Below are positions 27,401 to 35,517 of a DNA stretch of 64,000 nucleotides, piece by piece. Each line of letters starts with the position of its first letter. Within the stretch, counting starts at the first letter, position 1. Both the position numbers and the translations under genes were made by a program. This DNA is from Streptomyces sp. NBC_00510 (GTDB taxonomy: Bacteria; Actinomycetota; Actinomycetes; Streptomycetales; Streptomycetaceae): positions 2,232,001 to 2,296,000 of the forward strand of contig CP107851.1 in NCBI GenBank assembly GCA_036013505.1. The letters run 5' to 3'. The notes under the pieces are model-generated. The model was given only the letters and a program-made list of their open reading frames with translations. It was not told where the DNA came from and ran no database searches.

Positions 27401-28468
27401 GCTGATCCAGGTGCCGCCCAGGTCGATGCGCTTGCCGTTGACGAGGAGGTGGTTGTCGTACTTGTCGTCGATCGAGTTCGACCCGACGTCGAAGGAGAAG
27501 GTGGCCGCGCCGTTGCCGAGACTGGCGGCGGTGGCGGGCTCCTTGCCGTCGACGGTGAGCGTCGTCGGCTCGCCCTCGGCGCCCGCGGGGAAGTTCGCGA
27601 AGACCGGCTGTCGGCCCTTCACCAGCGTGCCGTCCTTGGGCAGCAGCCGGGGGGCGCCAGCGGGGGCGTTGTTCACCGTCACGGTGTTCGTGACGGTCTT
27701 GCCCGAGGTCGTCGTCGCCGTGAGGGCGTGCGTGCCGTTGGCGAGCCCGGCGGTGTCCAGGTCGGCGCGCAGGCCGGTGGTGCGCTGCGGGTCGCCCAGG
27801 ACGAAGAAGGTCAGCGTGGCCTTGGTGAGCAGCGTGGTGTTGGTGCCGCAGCTGCCATCGCCGAAGGAGTACGTGTACTCGTTCTCCTCGCCGTCCGCGA
27901 CCTCGCCGAGCAGGTCCAGGCTGATGTCGGAGAGCACGAAGTCGTCGAAGTTGGTGCCGCAGGAGCTGTCGACGGTTCCGGCGAGGATCTCGACCTTGTT
28001 CTCGCCCTTGACCAGTTCGTCGTTGGGGATCTCGATCGTGCCGCGCTGGTTGACGAGGTCGCCGATGTCGGCCCGGTAGTCGCCGTTGACCAGGACGTAG
28101 TTGTGGTAGCGGGCCTCCGTCGAGTTGGACCCGACGTCGAAGCTGAGCCGGGAGGTCCCGACCGTCCGCTCGGCGTCGACGGCCTTGCCGTCGACCGCGA
28201 GCCGTGTCACGGAGTCGCCGGCCAGCGTGGGCGTGGCCGCGACCTTCTCGGTGCCCTCCAGGTACGCGCCGTCCCCGGGGGTGAGCGCCGGCAGGCTCGT
28301 GGCGTCCGCCGGCTGGTTCTGCCCCGGCGGGTGCTTCTCCGAACCGGCGTCGGCGTACGCCCCGGTCAGGTTCCCGCTCACGAGGAGCGCCGCGGCAAGC
28401 GCCGCCCCGGCGAACCGCCGCCCGCCGGATCCGCCACCCGGCCGTCTGTACCGCCCTGTTGGCCGCAT
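24491..28468 (-). CDS. Giant secreted calcineurin-like phosphoesterase
   Basis: 1,325 residues. A signal peptide (basic start, hydrophobic core ending near AYA-DA) is followed by three related ~130-residue modules. Each contains N-x-x-LVNG and, ~45 residues later, SCGxNxDDF, which looks like a Cys-containing beta-sandwich possibly binding carbohydrate. One or two Ig-like domains follow, then a phosphoesterase domain (about residues 885-1230) with HYTDTQYL, HTGDIIENN, GNHDNQSG, LLSHDYL and LAGHEHG. A fibronectin-like tail closes the protein. It probably removes phosphate from extracellular substrates. GGGAGGGA precedes GTG 28471/ATG 28468; the frame extends to 28966 without sense. A strong terminator follows. 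Confidence 0.88.
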   Translation of the reverse strand: MRPTGRYRRPGGGSGGRRFAGAALAAALLVSGNLTGAYADAGSEKHPPGQNQPADATSLPALTPGDGAYLEGTEKVAATPTLAGDSVTRLAVDGKAVDAERTVGTSRLSFDVGSNSTEARYHNYVLVNGDYRADIGDLVNQRGTIEIPNDELVKGENKVEILAGTVDSSCGTNFDDFVLSDISLDLLGEVADGEENEYTYSFGDGSCGTNTTLLTKATLTFFVLGDPQRTTGLRADLDTAGLANGTHALTATTTSGKTVTNTVTVNNAPAGAPRLLPKDGTLVKGRQPVFANFPAGAEGEPTTLTVDGKEPATAASLGNGAATFSFDVGSNSIDDKYDNHLLVNGKRIDLGGTWISQRVDIAVPARFLVPGDNTITVVTSAYKESCGNNRDDFDISGLTLALDGGTVTGHGIADSYAMGDGSCGNSDTRLREAELHWTIDAPAVHVSPTLGSGNATLGFTVGTNSIEARYQNHILVNGQKQVLDADFVSQHVGLTFPNEWLVPGWNTIDFVTGTFPTSCGDNRDDFAVSDITLTPANGTAAGRMLKGSYGLGDGNCGDNVNPLTEIDLEFFVDGPAQGLYADLDTAKTADGKHTLAATSKSGKTATRFLVTDNSAPTVASSVPAAGQRITASVVLDVRLQDLSGVVKGPDVTLDGKPVEPGAAVGPGLSAGEHTLKVSGTDGLGNTGTREVTFTSAGVPDAPAGLTPKSGTTDAGGSVKLSATVAEPDGGDVTATFSETEIITPDQVYQGTATSVPTTLEVKGEKKVKAAGLAPADGRTLPAPAGPDVTFQRYDVKVKGHVDAPVLRWEGVIDPERLAALRVWNTRTDAWDVLTSARGAVEGNTVLTAVVDRKYVDRQQVHVMVTGEDPFADDIDAGDPDRFADPGSYDFSIVHYTDTQYLSEGAVEQETPEERAVWEKAYGDVSRWIAANKEQRKIAYVAHTGDIIENNIRKPADEATQRQITGELELSSKQQKILDDAGIPNGVIAGNHDNQSGTENGPGAIYNKYYGPDRYQALSKGWKHAEYGGPWRPGDNQNHYDLFSAGGLDFVVVGLSYGVTREEAEWADSVFKRFPGRNGILLSHDYLAPSGNPDGRGAPFSAPDGSMLYKTVVQDNPNVFLILAGHEHGVGTNVKPRVGEVEHDVVELLADYQFYTVSADRLGLTEIGGYQPDDQLQFGASFFRMLQFDVKRSEVTVDTYSPLLDEFGATEYDTDHRYDGTEDNMVLPVDLTSRKTTFTTDSLALYDPVSVIGKAKARSGEVASVTWRGLKPGTTHAWFVTVRSTGGGVTASEPSVFVTKDAYGRPGTWGPDAPAYPWFAPSTGRR

Positions 28469-28471
28469 CAC

Positions 28472-29241
28472 CAGTTGTCCCTCCCGATCGCTGCACGGTG
28501 AAGGGCACGCCGAGTCGAGCTGTGGCATGCCCCTGGCGGATCCTGGGCGGCGCAGATGAACGCGGTTAAAGCACAGGTAAACAAGCAGCGGAATGGTGCC
28601 CTCAACTCGAGCGGACTCTTCCGAGTTTCTGGGTTGCCTTCCTATGTGGCGCTCCGCCGAAGCCTGTAAGTGAGGCAGTAACCGCACGGGTCGTGAGGCA
28701 CTCAGGGCAGTTTCATTGAGGTGGGCAGGCCGTGCGGGTCCAGGGCGATTTCGAAATCGGGTTGTCGACGCGGTCGCCGAGGGCGCGGGCGCGGCCCCTG
28801 TGGCGGACTCTGGTCTCGGTCTCGTGCGGCAGGTAACCGGAGCACTGCGCCGAGCACGACGTGCGGGCAGTCGGTCGTCTCGTCGACGTCGGTCGAGTTC
28901 GAGGGGGTCGTTGATGCCGTCCTGGTGCCAGGGACCTCCGGCAGGACGATCCCGGACCCAAGGCAACCTCAGGGCACGGACGTTGATCTGGCGGCCCCGC
29001 GGTTTCCCGCCCGGCCCGGGACTGAGCTGCTCCGGACCCGTGGCAGGACGGAGCGGGCGCAGCGGTTGCCCGGCCGCGGCCGCTCCGCCGAGGACCTTCG
29101 GTGCCCGAGGATCTCATCGCTTGTCAGGGCCATGGCGTTCTCCATCGGGCTGGCTCTACTCTCTTCCCTGCATCACGCACGCACAGCCGCCCGCCGGCGC
29201 CAGGCTGGCAGGGGTTGTTGATCCTGGGGGGAGGATCCGCC
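28472..29241. other. Divergent intergenic region, no supported gene
   Basis: 770 bases separate the divergent giant phosphoesterase and metalloprotease genes. Several frames stay open on both strands, but none has both a credible SD and start, or recognisable protein motifs. A minus-strand stretch ending near 28713 (ALDPHGLPTSMKLP) reads like a protein C-terminus and may be a gene remnant. The base composition near 28560-28690 is less GC-rich, a likely promoter zone. Confidence 0.4.
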
Positions 29242-31974
29242 ATGTGGCGTTCCTTAGGCGCCTCTCGGCGCAGACCTGTACGTCGTGCAGCACTTGTCGC
29301 GGTCGCCATAGCCACGCTGTCCGTCTCACTGTTCCAGCCTCCTGCGTCCGCCGAAGGCAACGGCGGCGGCACAGGAGGCGCCATAGAGAAGACCTCCGGT
29401 ATCGCAGCGGCAGAGGCGGCCGGCTCCGCTCCATACCAGTTGCCCGAGTATGATCCTGTGCCGCGCACGAGGTCCGAAGACCCTCCCGAGACGCCGGCGC
29501 CCGAGGACTACGGGGACTTCGAACCAGGGCTCCGGCTACTGATGGAGGATCTACGCTCAGGCCGGCTGCAGGAGGAGGCGTTCGTCAACCATGCGTACGC
29601 CAAGCTCGGTTACCAAGGCGGTGTTCCTGACCGCTACAGGGACGCGAACCTGCCGCAGGCGCAGCGCGCGATCCTGGGGATGGCGCTCGGCCGTGAGCTG
29701 GACCGGCTGCCGCACCCTGTCCGGCGAAGCGTCCAGAACCAGATGGCGCACGCCGACCTGCTGGCGCCGCTGATCGCACGGAACCAGACGGAACCTTCGG
29801 CCGATGCGATGGCGCTGGCGCCGACCGGTGAGTGCGGTCAGCAGGGGCAGCTTCCCGGAGAGTTCGAGTGCCTCCATCAGACAGCCGACTTCTCGGTCTT
29901 CTACAGCGTCGGGGGCGAGAACAACGTCAATCCCTACGACGGTGCCGGCAGCGTCGACCAGGGCGATATCCAGGGCAACGGGGTGCCGAACTACGTCGAG
30001 CGGGTGTCCCGCTCCCTCGAGGTGGCCTGGACCACGTACACCTCTCTCGGGTACAAGCCCCGGGAGGACACGGACAAGAAGGTCGCGGTCTTCCTCGGCT
30101 CGACGCATGTGCCTCCCGGCGTCGGGTTCGTGCAGCCGTACGAGCTGGCTGACGCGAACATCATCCACATCGGGACCAAGTTCAGCTCGGGCCAAGAGGC
30201 GGAGGAGTTCTATCTGCCGAGGCATGAGCTCTTCCACTCGATGCAGTACCGGTACATCGGCTGGAGTCTGATCTTCAACATGCGCAGCCTCAACGCCTGG
30301 ATGGAGGCCACCGCCGAGTGGGGTGCGCACCAGGCGCTGCTGTCCGACAACGCGGTCCCCACGGCCAGCAAGTACGACTACGCCAAGGCACTCGACACAT
30401 TCTTCGAGCGGCCGGAGGACGAGCTGACCAAGCAGGACGGCTTCGGATCGGGCCACCAGTACGGGGCCTTCATCTTCGCGGAGTTCCTCCAGGAGCGGCT
30501 CGGCACGGACTCCATCAGGCACTCCTGGGAGCGGATCGGGGACGCCTGGTTCCCGGACGGGGCGACCGAGATCAAGGACCTGATCGAGGACGACTACGAC
30601 CGCGACTCCAACGAGGAATTCCGGGTCTTCGGCGTCGCCAACTACCAGCTGTGCGGCGGCGGTACGGCTGCTGATTACGGCGCATACTGGCGCTATCAGG
30701 ACGCGGACGTCTCCCAATGGTGCACGCAGCTCGGCGGCACCGGCTCGGACTCCACCTTCTCCGTTGCGCGCCCCAAGCACGAGACCGTCACTCTCCCCGC
30801 CGACGGCAAGGCCTCGGGCAAGTGGACCGTCAAGGGTGGCGGCGTGCACTACGTCGACCTGGTGGGCCAGGCCGACCCCTCGAAACTGTGGAACATGGCC
30901 GTCAGGACGATGCAGGACGACGACAAGCGGCTCACATTCACCGTTGTCAACTGGGAGAAGATTCCTAGGCGTTGCTTCGCCGATGACCACGACGCACGCG
31001 AGGAGGACAAGACTCTCGACACCAGGATCGGCGGGTCCTGCAACGTGGTGACGCTGATGTTCAGCCATGGCCGCCCCGGTGAGGACGAAGAGGAAGGACG
31101 CTGGGAGACCCGGTACACCTCACTCTTCGGCGGCTCCGTCGGCGGCTCCGAGGTCGAGATCGGAGTCCAGCCGGGCGGCAATCTGATCACCCCCGGCGGC
31201 AGGCCGAGCGCCGGCACCAGGACGACCGAGCTCGGCCTGCGCCACAAGCCGACGAATTACGAGGCCGTCTCCGCCGTCGCCTGCCACTGTGAGGGCTGGG
31301 GCATCCAGGTCACGCCGCCCGGCGGTGTCGGGCAGTGGAGCGGCTGGTCTCACGGCGTACGAGGGCTGTCCACGAACGCGGAGGTCATGGAGTTCACCAC
31401 CACGGCGACCACCGCCAAGTCCGTCGTACGGCTCGTGGGCACCGACTATCCCCTCTATGTCACCCACGAGTTCGAGCCGTCATCCCGGCCCGAACTGTAC
31501 GACGTCAGGGTCACTGTCACCTCTCTCGCGCCGCCGGGCGACCAGCCGCACATCACCTACCGCCGGGTGGTCGACTGGGACGTCGAACCGACCGCGACCC
31601 AGGAGTACGTCACCGTCAAGGCCGACCACCCGAATGTGGAGTTCGCGAGCGACTACGGCCTGGGCGACCCCGACCCGGCCTCCGGCCGTCCCAAACTCCA
31701 CCACGAGGGCTCGTTCACCGATGCGGGTCCGTACGACCAGGGGACTCTCTTCGATCTCAACGTCCCCGTGGAACCCGTACCGGGTGATCCGGACGCCGGC
31801 CTCGTCGGCGAGTTCCATCTCTATTACGGCGCCGCGCCCGGCCAGGCCAAGGCCTTGGAAGCGCTGACCGCGGTGGGTGCGCCCGTCTACTCGCTCGCCA
31901 TGCCCAGCGCCCCGGGCAACCCGGCGAGCGGTGCGCCGGCCACCTTCGTGCTCGGCTACAAGCCGGTGACCTGA
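29242..31974 (+). CDS. Secreted zinc metalloprotease-like protein
   Basis: 910 residues with a signal peptide (RRRPVRRAALVAVAIATL, cleavage near ASA-EG). A zinc motif HELFH (about residue 328), in a context RHELFHSMQYRY, is followed ~25 residues later by WMEATAEWGA, which supplies a candidate third ligand Glu, a gluzincin-like arrangement. The C-terminal ~350 residues are beta-rich and probably accessory. GGGGGGAGGA precedes ATG 29242. The exact peptidase family is uncertain; secreted proteins of the MXAN_6640-like or DUF6055-like type are possible relatives. Expected to cleave extracellular proteins. A near-perfect terminator follows. Confidence 0.78.
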   Translation: MWRSLGASRRRPVRRAALVAVAIATLSVSLFQPPASAEGNGGGTGGAIEKTSGIAAAEAAGSAPYQLPEYDPVPRTRSEDPPETPAPEDYGDFEPGLRLLMEDLRSGRLQEEAFVNHAYAKLGYQGGVPDRYRDANLPQAQRAILGMALGRELDRLPHPVRRSVQNQMAHADLLAPLIARNQTEPSADAMALAPTGECGQQGQLPGEFECLHQTADFSVFYSVGGENNVNPYDGAGSVDQGDIQGNGVPNYVERVSRSLEVAWTTYTSLGYKPREDTDKKVAVFLGSTHVPPGVGFVQPYELADANIIHIGTKFSSGQEAEEFYLPRHELFHSMQYRYIGWSLIFNMRSLNAWMEATAEWGAHQALLSDNAVPTASKYDYAKALDTFFERPEDELTKQDGFGSGHQYGAFIFAEFLQERLGTDSIRHSWERIGDAWFPDGATEIKDLIEDDYDRDSNEEFRVFGVANYQLCGGGTAADYGAYWRYQDADVSQWCTQLGGTGSDSTFSVARPKHETVTLPADGKASGKWTVKGGGVHYVDLVGQADPSKLWNMAVRTMQDDDKRLTFTVVNWEKIPRRCFADDHDAREEDKTLDTRIGGSCNVVTLMFSHGRPGEDEEEGRWETRYTSLFGGSVGGSEVEIGVQPGGNLITPGGRPSAGTRTTELGLRHKPTNYEAVSAVACHCEGWGIQVTPPGGVGQWSGWSHGVRGLSTNAEVMEFTTTATTAKSVVRLVGTDYPLYVTHEFEPSSRPELYDVRVTVTSLAPPGDQPHITYRRVVDWDVEPTATQEYVTVKADHPNVEFASDYGLGDPDPASGRPKLHHEGSFTDAGPYDQGTLFDLNVPVEPVPGDPDAGLVGEFHLYYGAAPGQAKALEALTAVGAPVYSLAMPSAPGNPASGAPATFVLGYKPVT

Positions 31975-31980
31975 TCCGTC

Positions 31981-32019
31981 CCGGTCCGGCCCGCCTGAAG
32001 ATCAGGCGGGCCGGACCGG
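31981..32019 (+). terminator. 18-bp perfect hairpin terminator
   Basis: CCGGTCCGGCCCGCCTGA (31981-31998) pairs perfectly with its complement at 32002-32019 around an AGA loop, starting 7 bases after the metalloprotease stop. Confidence 0.85.
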
Positions 32020-32835
32020 ACGGGCCTCACGGAGGTTCCGTCTCGCAGCATGTGACGTACGCGTGGAGGATGCCGCCGAGGCGGTCGCCTCGGCGGCATG
32101 CCGCCTCCGGACCCCGTGCTCCCCGGACCGCGAACCGCGGCAGGACCAAGGGCGCCTCCAGGGCCCATCGGGGTTCCGTCGCGGACCAGTGCGGAAGTCG
32201 TCACCCGGACCGGCGGGTGCGCCGGGTGACCCCGGTGGCCCCGCGCGCGGCCCGCCGGGCCGGTGGATTCAGCGGGCGGGGCGGCTCCCCGTACCATCAG
32301 CCGGCCGAACAGGCCGACGACGGCGACCTCCGCGACCTCGACGCAGCGACACCGAAAGGGATGGCAAGGGTGACCCCAGAGGACCGCCACGCGCACTCGG
32401 GTGAAACGACCGGCTGGATCCCGACGCCTGGGATCACCGAAGCGCACTCCCTGCCGAGCGACCGCGGGCTGCCGGACCGGCGTGGCGCCCGGCGGGCACG
32501 TCACCGGGACGGCGCAGTGCGGCAGGGGCGTTCCTGGCGAGGCAGGGCCCCCAGCGCGCTGGGGGATCGCAGGTCAACGCGGACCGCGCCGTCGCGCCCC
32601 GGCCAACGGGAAGCGCTCCCTCTCTTCGCGTCAAATGTCGTAAATAGGTAGATTTCCTTGTAGTCGCCCAGGGCGTGGCCGCTCGTGACGCCTTCCGTCG
32701 CACCACACCGAGTGCCCCGCCCGGGCGGACGGACGGGCACGCCCGTCATCCACAGCACCCAGGCGGCGGCCGCCGCCCGTCCGTACAGCGAGACCTTCGG
32801 CCCGTGGTGGCCGCTGAGGAACGGGGAAACCGACG
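32020..32835. other. Long intergenic stretch before gnd
   Basis: About 800 bases without a gene I can support. It contains a second perfect hairpin, ATGCCGCCGAGG / CCTCGGCGGCAT (32070-32099, 6-base loop). A locally AT-rich patch near 32630-32665 may hold a promoter. Open frames here are long only because of high GC content and have no family-like motifs. Confidence 0.45.
32070..32099. terminator. Second hairpin downstream of the metalloprotease gene
   Basis: 12-bp perfect arms with loop CGGTCG. It may be a backup terminator or a structured RNA element. Confidence 0.45.
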
Positions 32836-33867
32836 ATGGCCACTGACTCACCCGTGCAACTCGGCATGATCGGCCTCGGCCGCATGGGCGCCAATCTCGT
32901 GCGCCGGCTGATGCGCGACGGCCATCCATGCGTCGTCCACGACCTCAACCGCGACGCCATGCTGGAGCTGGAGAAGGAGGGGGCGACGGCCGCCGCCTCG
33001 CTCCGGGAGTTCGTGGAGAAGCTGGCGCCGCCCCGCAACGTGTGGCTGATGCTCCCGGCGGGTGTCGTGCAGTCGACGCTCGACGAGCTCACCGCGCTGC
33101 TGGAACCCGACGACACCGTCATCGACGGCGGCAACTCCTACTACCGCGACGACATGGCCCGCGCCCGGCAGCTCGCCCCGCATCGGATCCACTACGTCGA
33201 CTGCGGCACGTCCGGCGGCGTCTGGGGGCTCGAACGCGGCTACTGCCTCATGATCGGCGGCGAGGACGACCCGGTCGCGCGGCTGGACCCGATCTTCCGC
33301 ACCATCGCGCCCGGCCGCGGGAACGCCGAGCCCACGCCCGGCAGGACCAGGTCCGACGGGACCGCGCCGGAGGGCTACCTCCACTGCGGGCCGAGCGGCG
33401 CCGGCCACTTCGTGAAGATGGTCCACAACGGCGTGGAGTACGGGATGATGGCCGCCATCGCCGAAGGCCTCAGCATCATCCGGCACGCGGACGCGGGTCT
33501 GGGCCGCAGGACCGTCGACGCCGAGACGGCGCCGCTGCGCGAGCCCGAGGCGTACCAGTACGAGATCGACGTGGCCGAGGTCGCCGAGGTGTGGCGGCGC
33601 GGCTCGGTGATCGGCTCCTGGCTGGTCGACCTCGTCGCCGACGCGCTCGCCCGCTCACCGCAGCTGGACCAGTTCACCGGCCGGGTCTCGGACTCCGGAG
33701 AGGGCCGCTGGACGGTCCAGGCCGCGATCGACGAGAGCGTGCCCGCCCCCGTCATCAGCGCCTCGCTGGCCGAGCGGTACGCGTCGCGCGGACTCGGCGA
33801 GTTCGGCGACAAGGTGCTTTCCGCGATGCGCGGCGAGTTCGGCGGCCACGCCGAGAAGACCGGGTGA
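32836..33867 (+). CDS. gnd: 6-phosphogluconate dehydrogenase, decarboxylating (short form)
   Basis: Oxidative pentose-phosphate enzyme converting 6-phosphogluconate to ribulose-5-phosphate and CO2. 343 residues, i.e. the short GndA/YqeC-like form rather than the ~470-residue form. The Rossmann motif GLGRMGANL (about 12-20) is followed by HDLNRD; an Asp at that strand end favours NAD+ over NADP+ (inference). VIDGGNSYYRDD and the catalytic region GHFVKMVHNGVEYGMM are clear. ATG 32836 is preceded by a GAGGAACGGGG purine run. zwf starts 7 bases after its stop, so the two form an operon. Confidence 0.93.
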   Translation: MATDSPVQLGMIGLGRMGANLVRRLMRDGHPCVVHDLNRDAMLELEKEGATAAASLREFVEKLAPPRNVWLMLPAGVVQSTLDELTALLEPDDTVIDGGNSYYRDDMARARQLAPHRIHYVDCGTSGGVWGLERGYCLMIGGEDDPVARLDPIFRTIAPGRGNAEPTPGRTRSDGTAPEGYLHCGPSGAGHFVKMVHNGVEYGMMAAIAEGLSIIRHADAGLGRRTVDAETAPLREPEAYQYEIDVAEVAEVWRRGSVIGSWLVDLVADALARSPQLDQFTGRVSDSGEGRWTVQAAIDESVPAPVISASLAERYASRGLGEFGDKVLSAMRGEFGGHAEKTG

Positions 33868-33874
33868 AGGCGCC

Positions 33875-35332
33875 GTGTCCCATCGTTCCCCCTCACCCAG
33901 TCACGGTCCGGTCCCCGAGGACCACGTGGTGGTGCTGTTCGGCGCGACCGGCGACCTCGCCCGCCGCAAGCTGCTGCCCGGTCTTTTCCACCTCGCCAAG
34001 GCGGGGCTGCTGCCGGCCCGCTACCGGATCGTCGGCTCGGCGCCCGCCAAGAGCACGCTGAGCGACGAGGACTTCCGCAAGCACGCGCGGGACGCGGTCG
34101 CCGAGTTCGGCCGGTCGAAGCCCCAGGGCCGCGCGTGGGAGGAGTTCGAGGCCGCCCTGTCCTTCGGCGCGTGCGATCCCGGCGCCGCCGGGCCGCTGCT
34201 CGCGGCCGTACGGGAGGCCGAGCAGGCCATCGGGGGCAGCCCGCGGCGCCTGTTCCACCTCGCGGTGCCGCCGAGCGCCTTCACCTCCGTGATCGAGACG
34301 CTCGGGGCGAGCGGACTCTCCGACAACGCTCGGGTGATCGTGGAGAAGCCCTTCGGCACGGACCTCGCCTCGGCCCGCGCGCTCAACGCGTCCATCCACG
34401 CCGTCTTCGACGAGTCCCGGGTCTTCCGCATCGACCACTTCCTCGGCAAGGAGTCCGTCGACAACATCCTCGCCCTGCGTTTCGCCAACGGTCTCTTCGA
34501 GCCGATCTGGAACCGCGACCACATCAGCCACGTGCAGATCGACGTGCCGGAGAGCATCAGCATCGAGGGCCGCGCGCAGTTCTTCGAGGGCACCGGCACG
34601 TTCCGGGACATGATCGTCACCCACCTCTTCCAGCTCCTGGGATTCGTGGCCATGGAGCCGCCCACGGCACTCGAGGCGCACTCCATGCGGGACGAGAAGG
34701 AGAAGGTCTTCGAGTCGCTGAAGCCCATCGACCCGGCCCATGTCGTGCGGGGACAGTACGAGGGATACCGGGCCGAGCCGGGCGTGGATCCCGCCTCGGA
34801 CACCGAGACCTTCGTCGCCCTGCGCGCGACGATCGACAACTGGCGCTGGGCCGGGGTGCCCTTCTACCTGCGCTCGGGCAAGTCGCTGGGCGAGGCCCGC
34901 CATGTGGTGACGCTCGGCTTCCGCGAACCGGCCCTGCGCATGTTCCCGCTGGCCGCACGGGGCGGCTCCGAGGCCCGCAGCAACGCGCTGGTGATCGACT
35001 TCGACGACCCGGGCCGGATCACCACCTCCTTCCTGGTCAAGGAACCCGGCCCCGCCATGCGCCTGAGCACGGCGGAGATGGTCTTCGGCTACGCCGACTC
35101 CTTCAACACCATGCACGCGCTCGAAGGCTACGAACGCCTCCTCCTGGACGCGATGCTCGGCGACCAGTCCCTGTTCACCCGCTCCGACGGCATCGAGCGC
35201 CTGTGGGAAGCATCCACCCCGCTGCTGGACGACCCACCCCCGGTCCAGCCGTACGCCCCCGGCTCGTGGGGCCCGGAGAGCGTCCACCGGCTGATCGCGC
35301 CGCACCACTGGAGCCTTCCCCGCCGCACCTGA
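33875..35332 (+). CDS. zwf: Glucose-6-phosphate dehydrogenase
   Basis: First enzyme of the oxidative pentose-phosphate pathway. 485 residues, normal family length. The NADP-binding loop GATGDLARRKLLPGL is near residue 23, and the active-site signature FRIDHFLGKE is near residue 187. VEKPFGTD and RSGKSL are also typical. The start taken is GTG 33875; several family members begin near here. It lies 7 bases after gnd in an apparent two-gene operon. No pgl, tal or opcA follows, so this pair is separate from a full pentose-phosphate cluster and may be a second copy in the genome. Confidence 0.95.
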   Translation: MSHRSPSPSHGPVPEDHVVVLFGATGDLARRKLLPGLFHLAKAGLLPARYRIVGSAPAKSTLSDEDFRKHARDAVAEFGRSKPQGRAWEEFEAALSFGACDPGAAGPLLAAVREAEQAIGGSPRRLFHLAVPPSAFTSVIETLGASGLSDNARVIVEKPFGTDLASARALNASIHAVFDESRVFRIDHFLGKESVDNILALRFANGLFEPIWNRDHISHVQIDVPESISIEGRAQFFEGTGTFRDMIVTHLFQLLGFVAMEPPTALEAHSMRDEKEKVFESLKPIDPAHVVRGQYEGYRAEPGVDPASDTETFVALRATIDNWRWAGVPFYLRSGKSLGEARHVVTLGFREPALRMFPLAARGGSEARSNALVIDFDDPGRITTSFLVKEPGPAMRLSTAEMVFGYADSFNTMHALEGYERLLLDAMLGDQSLFTRSDGIERLWEASTPLLDDPPPVQPYAPGSWGPESVHRLIAPHHWSLPRRT

Positions 35333-35517
35333 CCGGCGGGCGGGCGAGCCCTCGCGAGCGTCCGATCCGTGGTTTCCTATTCGACCTGCACGTTCCATGA
35401 TCGGCTGAGATACGGCCTCGGAGGCCAGCCGCCTCGACCGGACATTCCTGCGCCCAACCCGCCTCGTCCCCGGGAACACCCCCGTCGACCCGCGCGGCAA
35501 GGGGAAGGACGCCCGGG

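Noticed and set aside
28713..29117. Minus-strand frame between divergent genes
   Set aside because: No SD, no motifs; only a short C-terminus-like stretch, not enough to call a gene.
29557..31068. 503-codon minus-strand open frame
   Set aside because: Antisense shadow of the metalloprotease gene, with no domain motifs or SD.
32370..32649. Plus-strand frame before gnd
   Set aside because: Arg/Pro-rich, lacks SD and motifs, and codon bias does not stand out from other frames.
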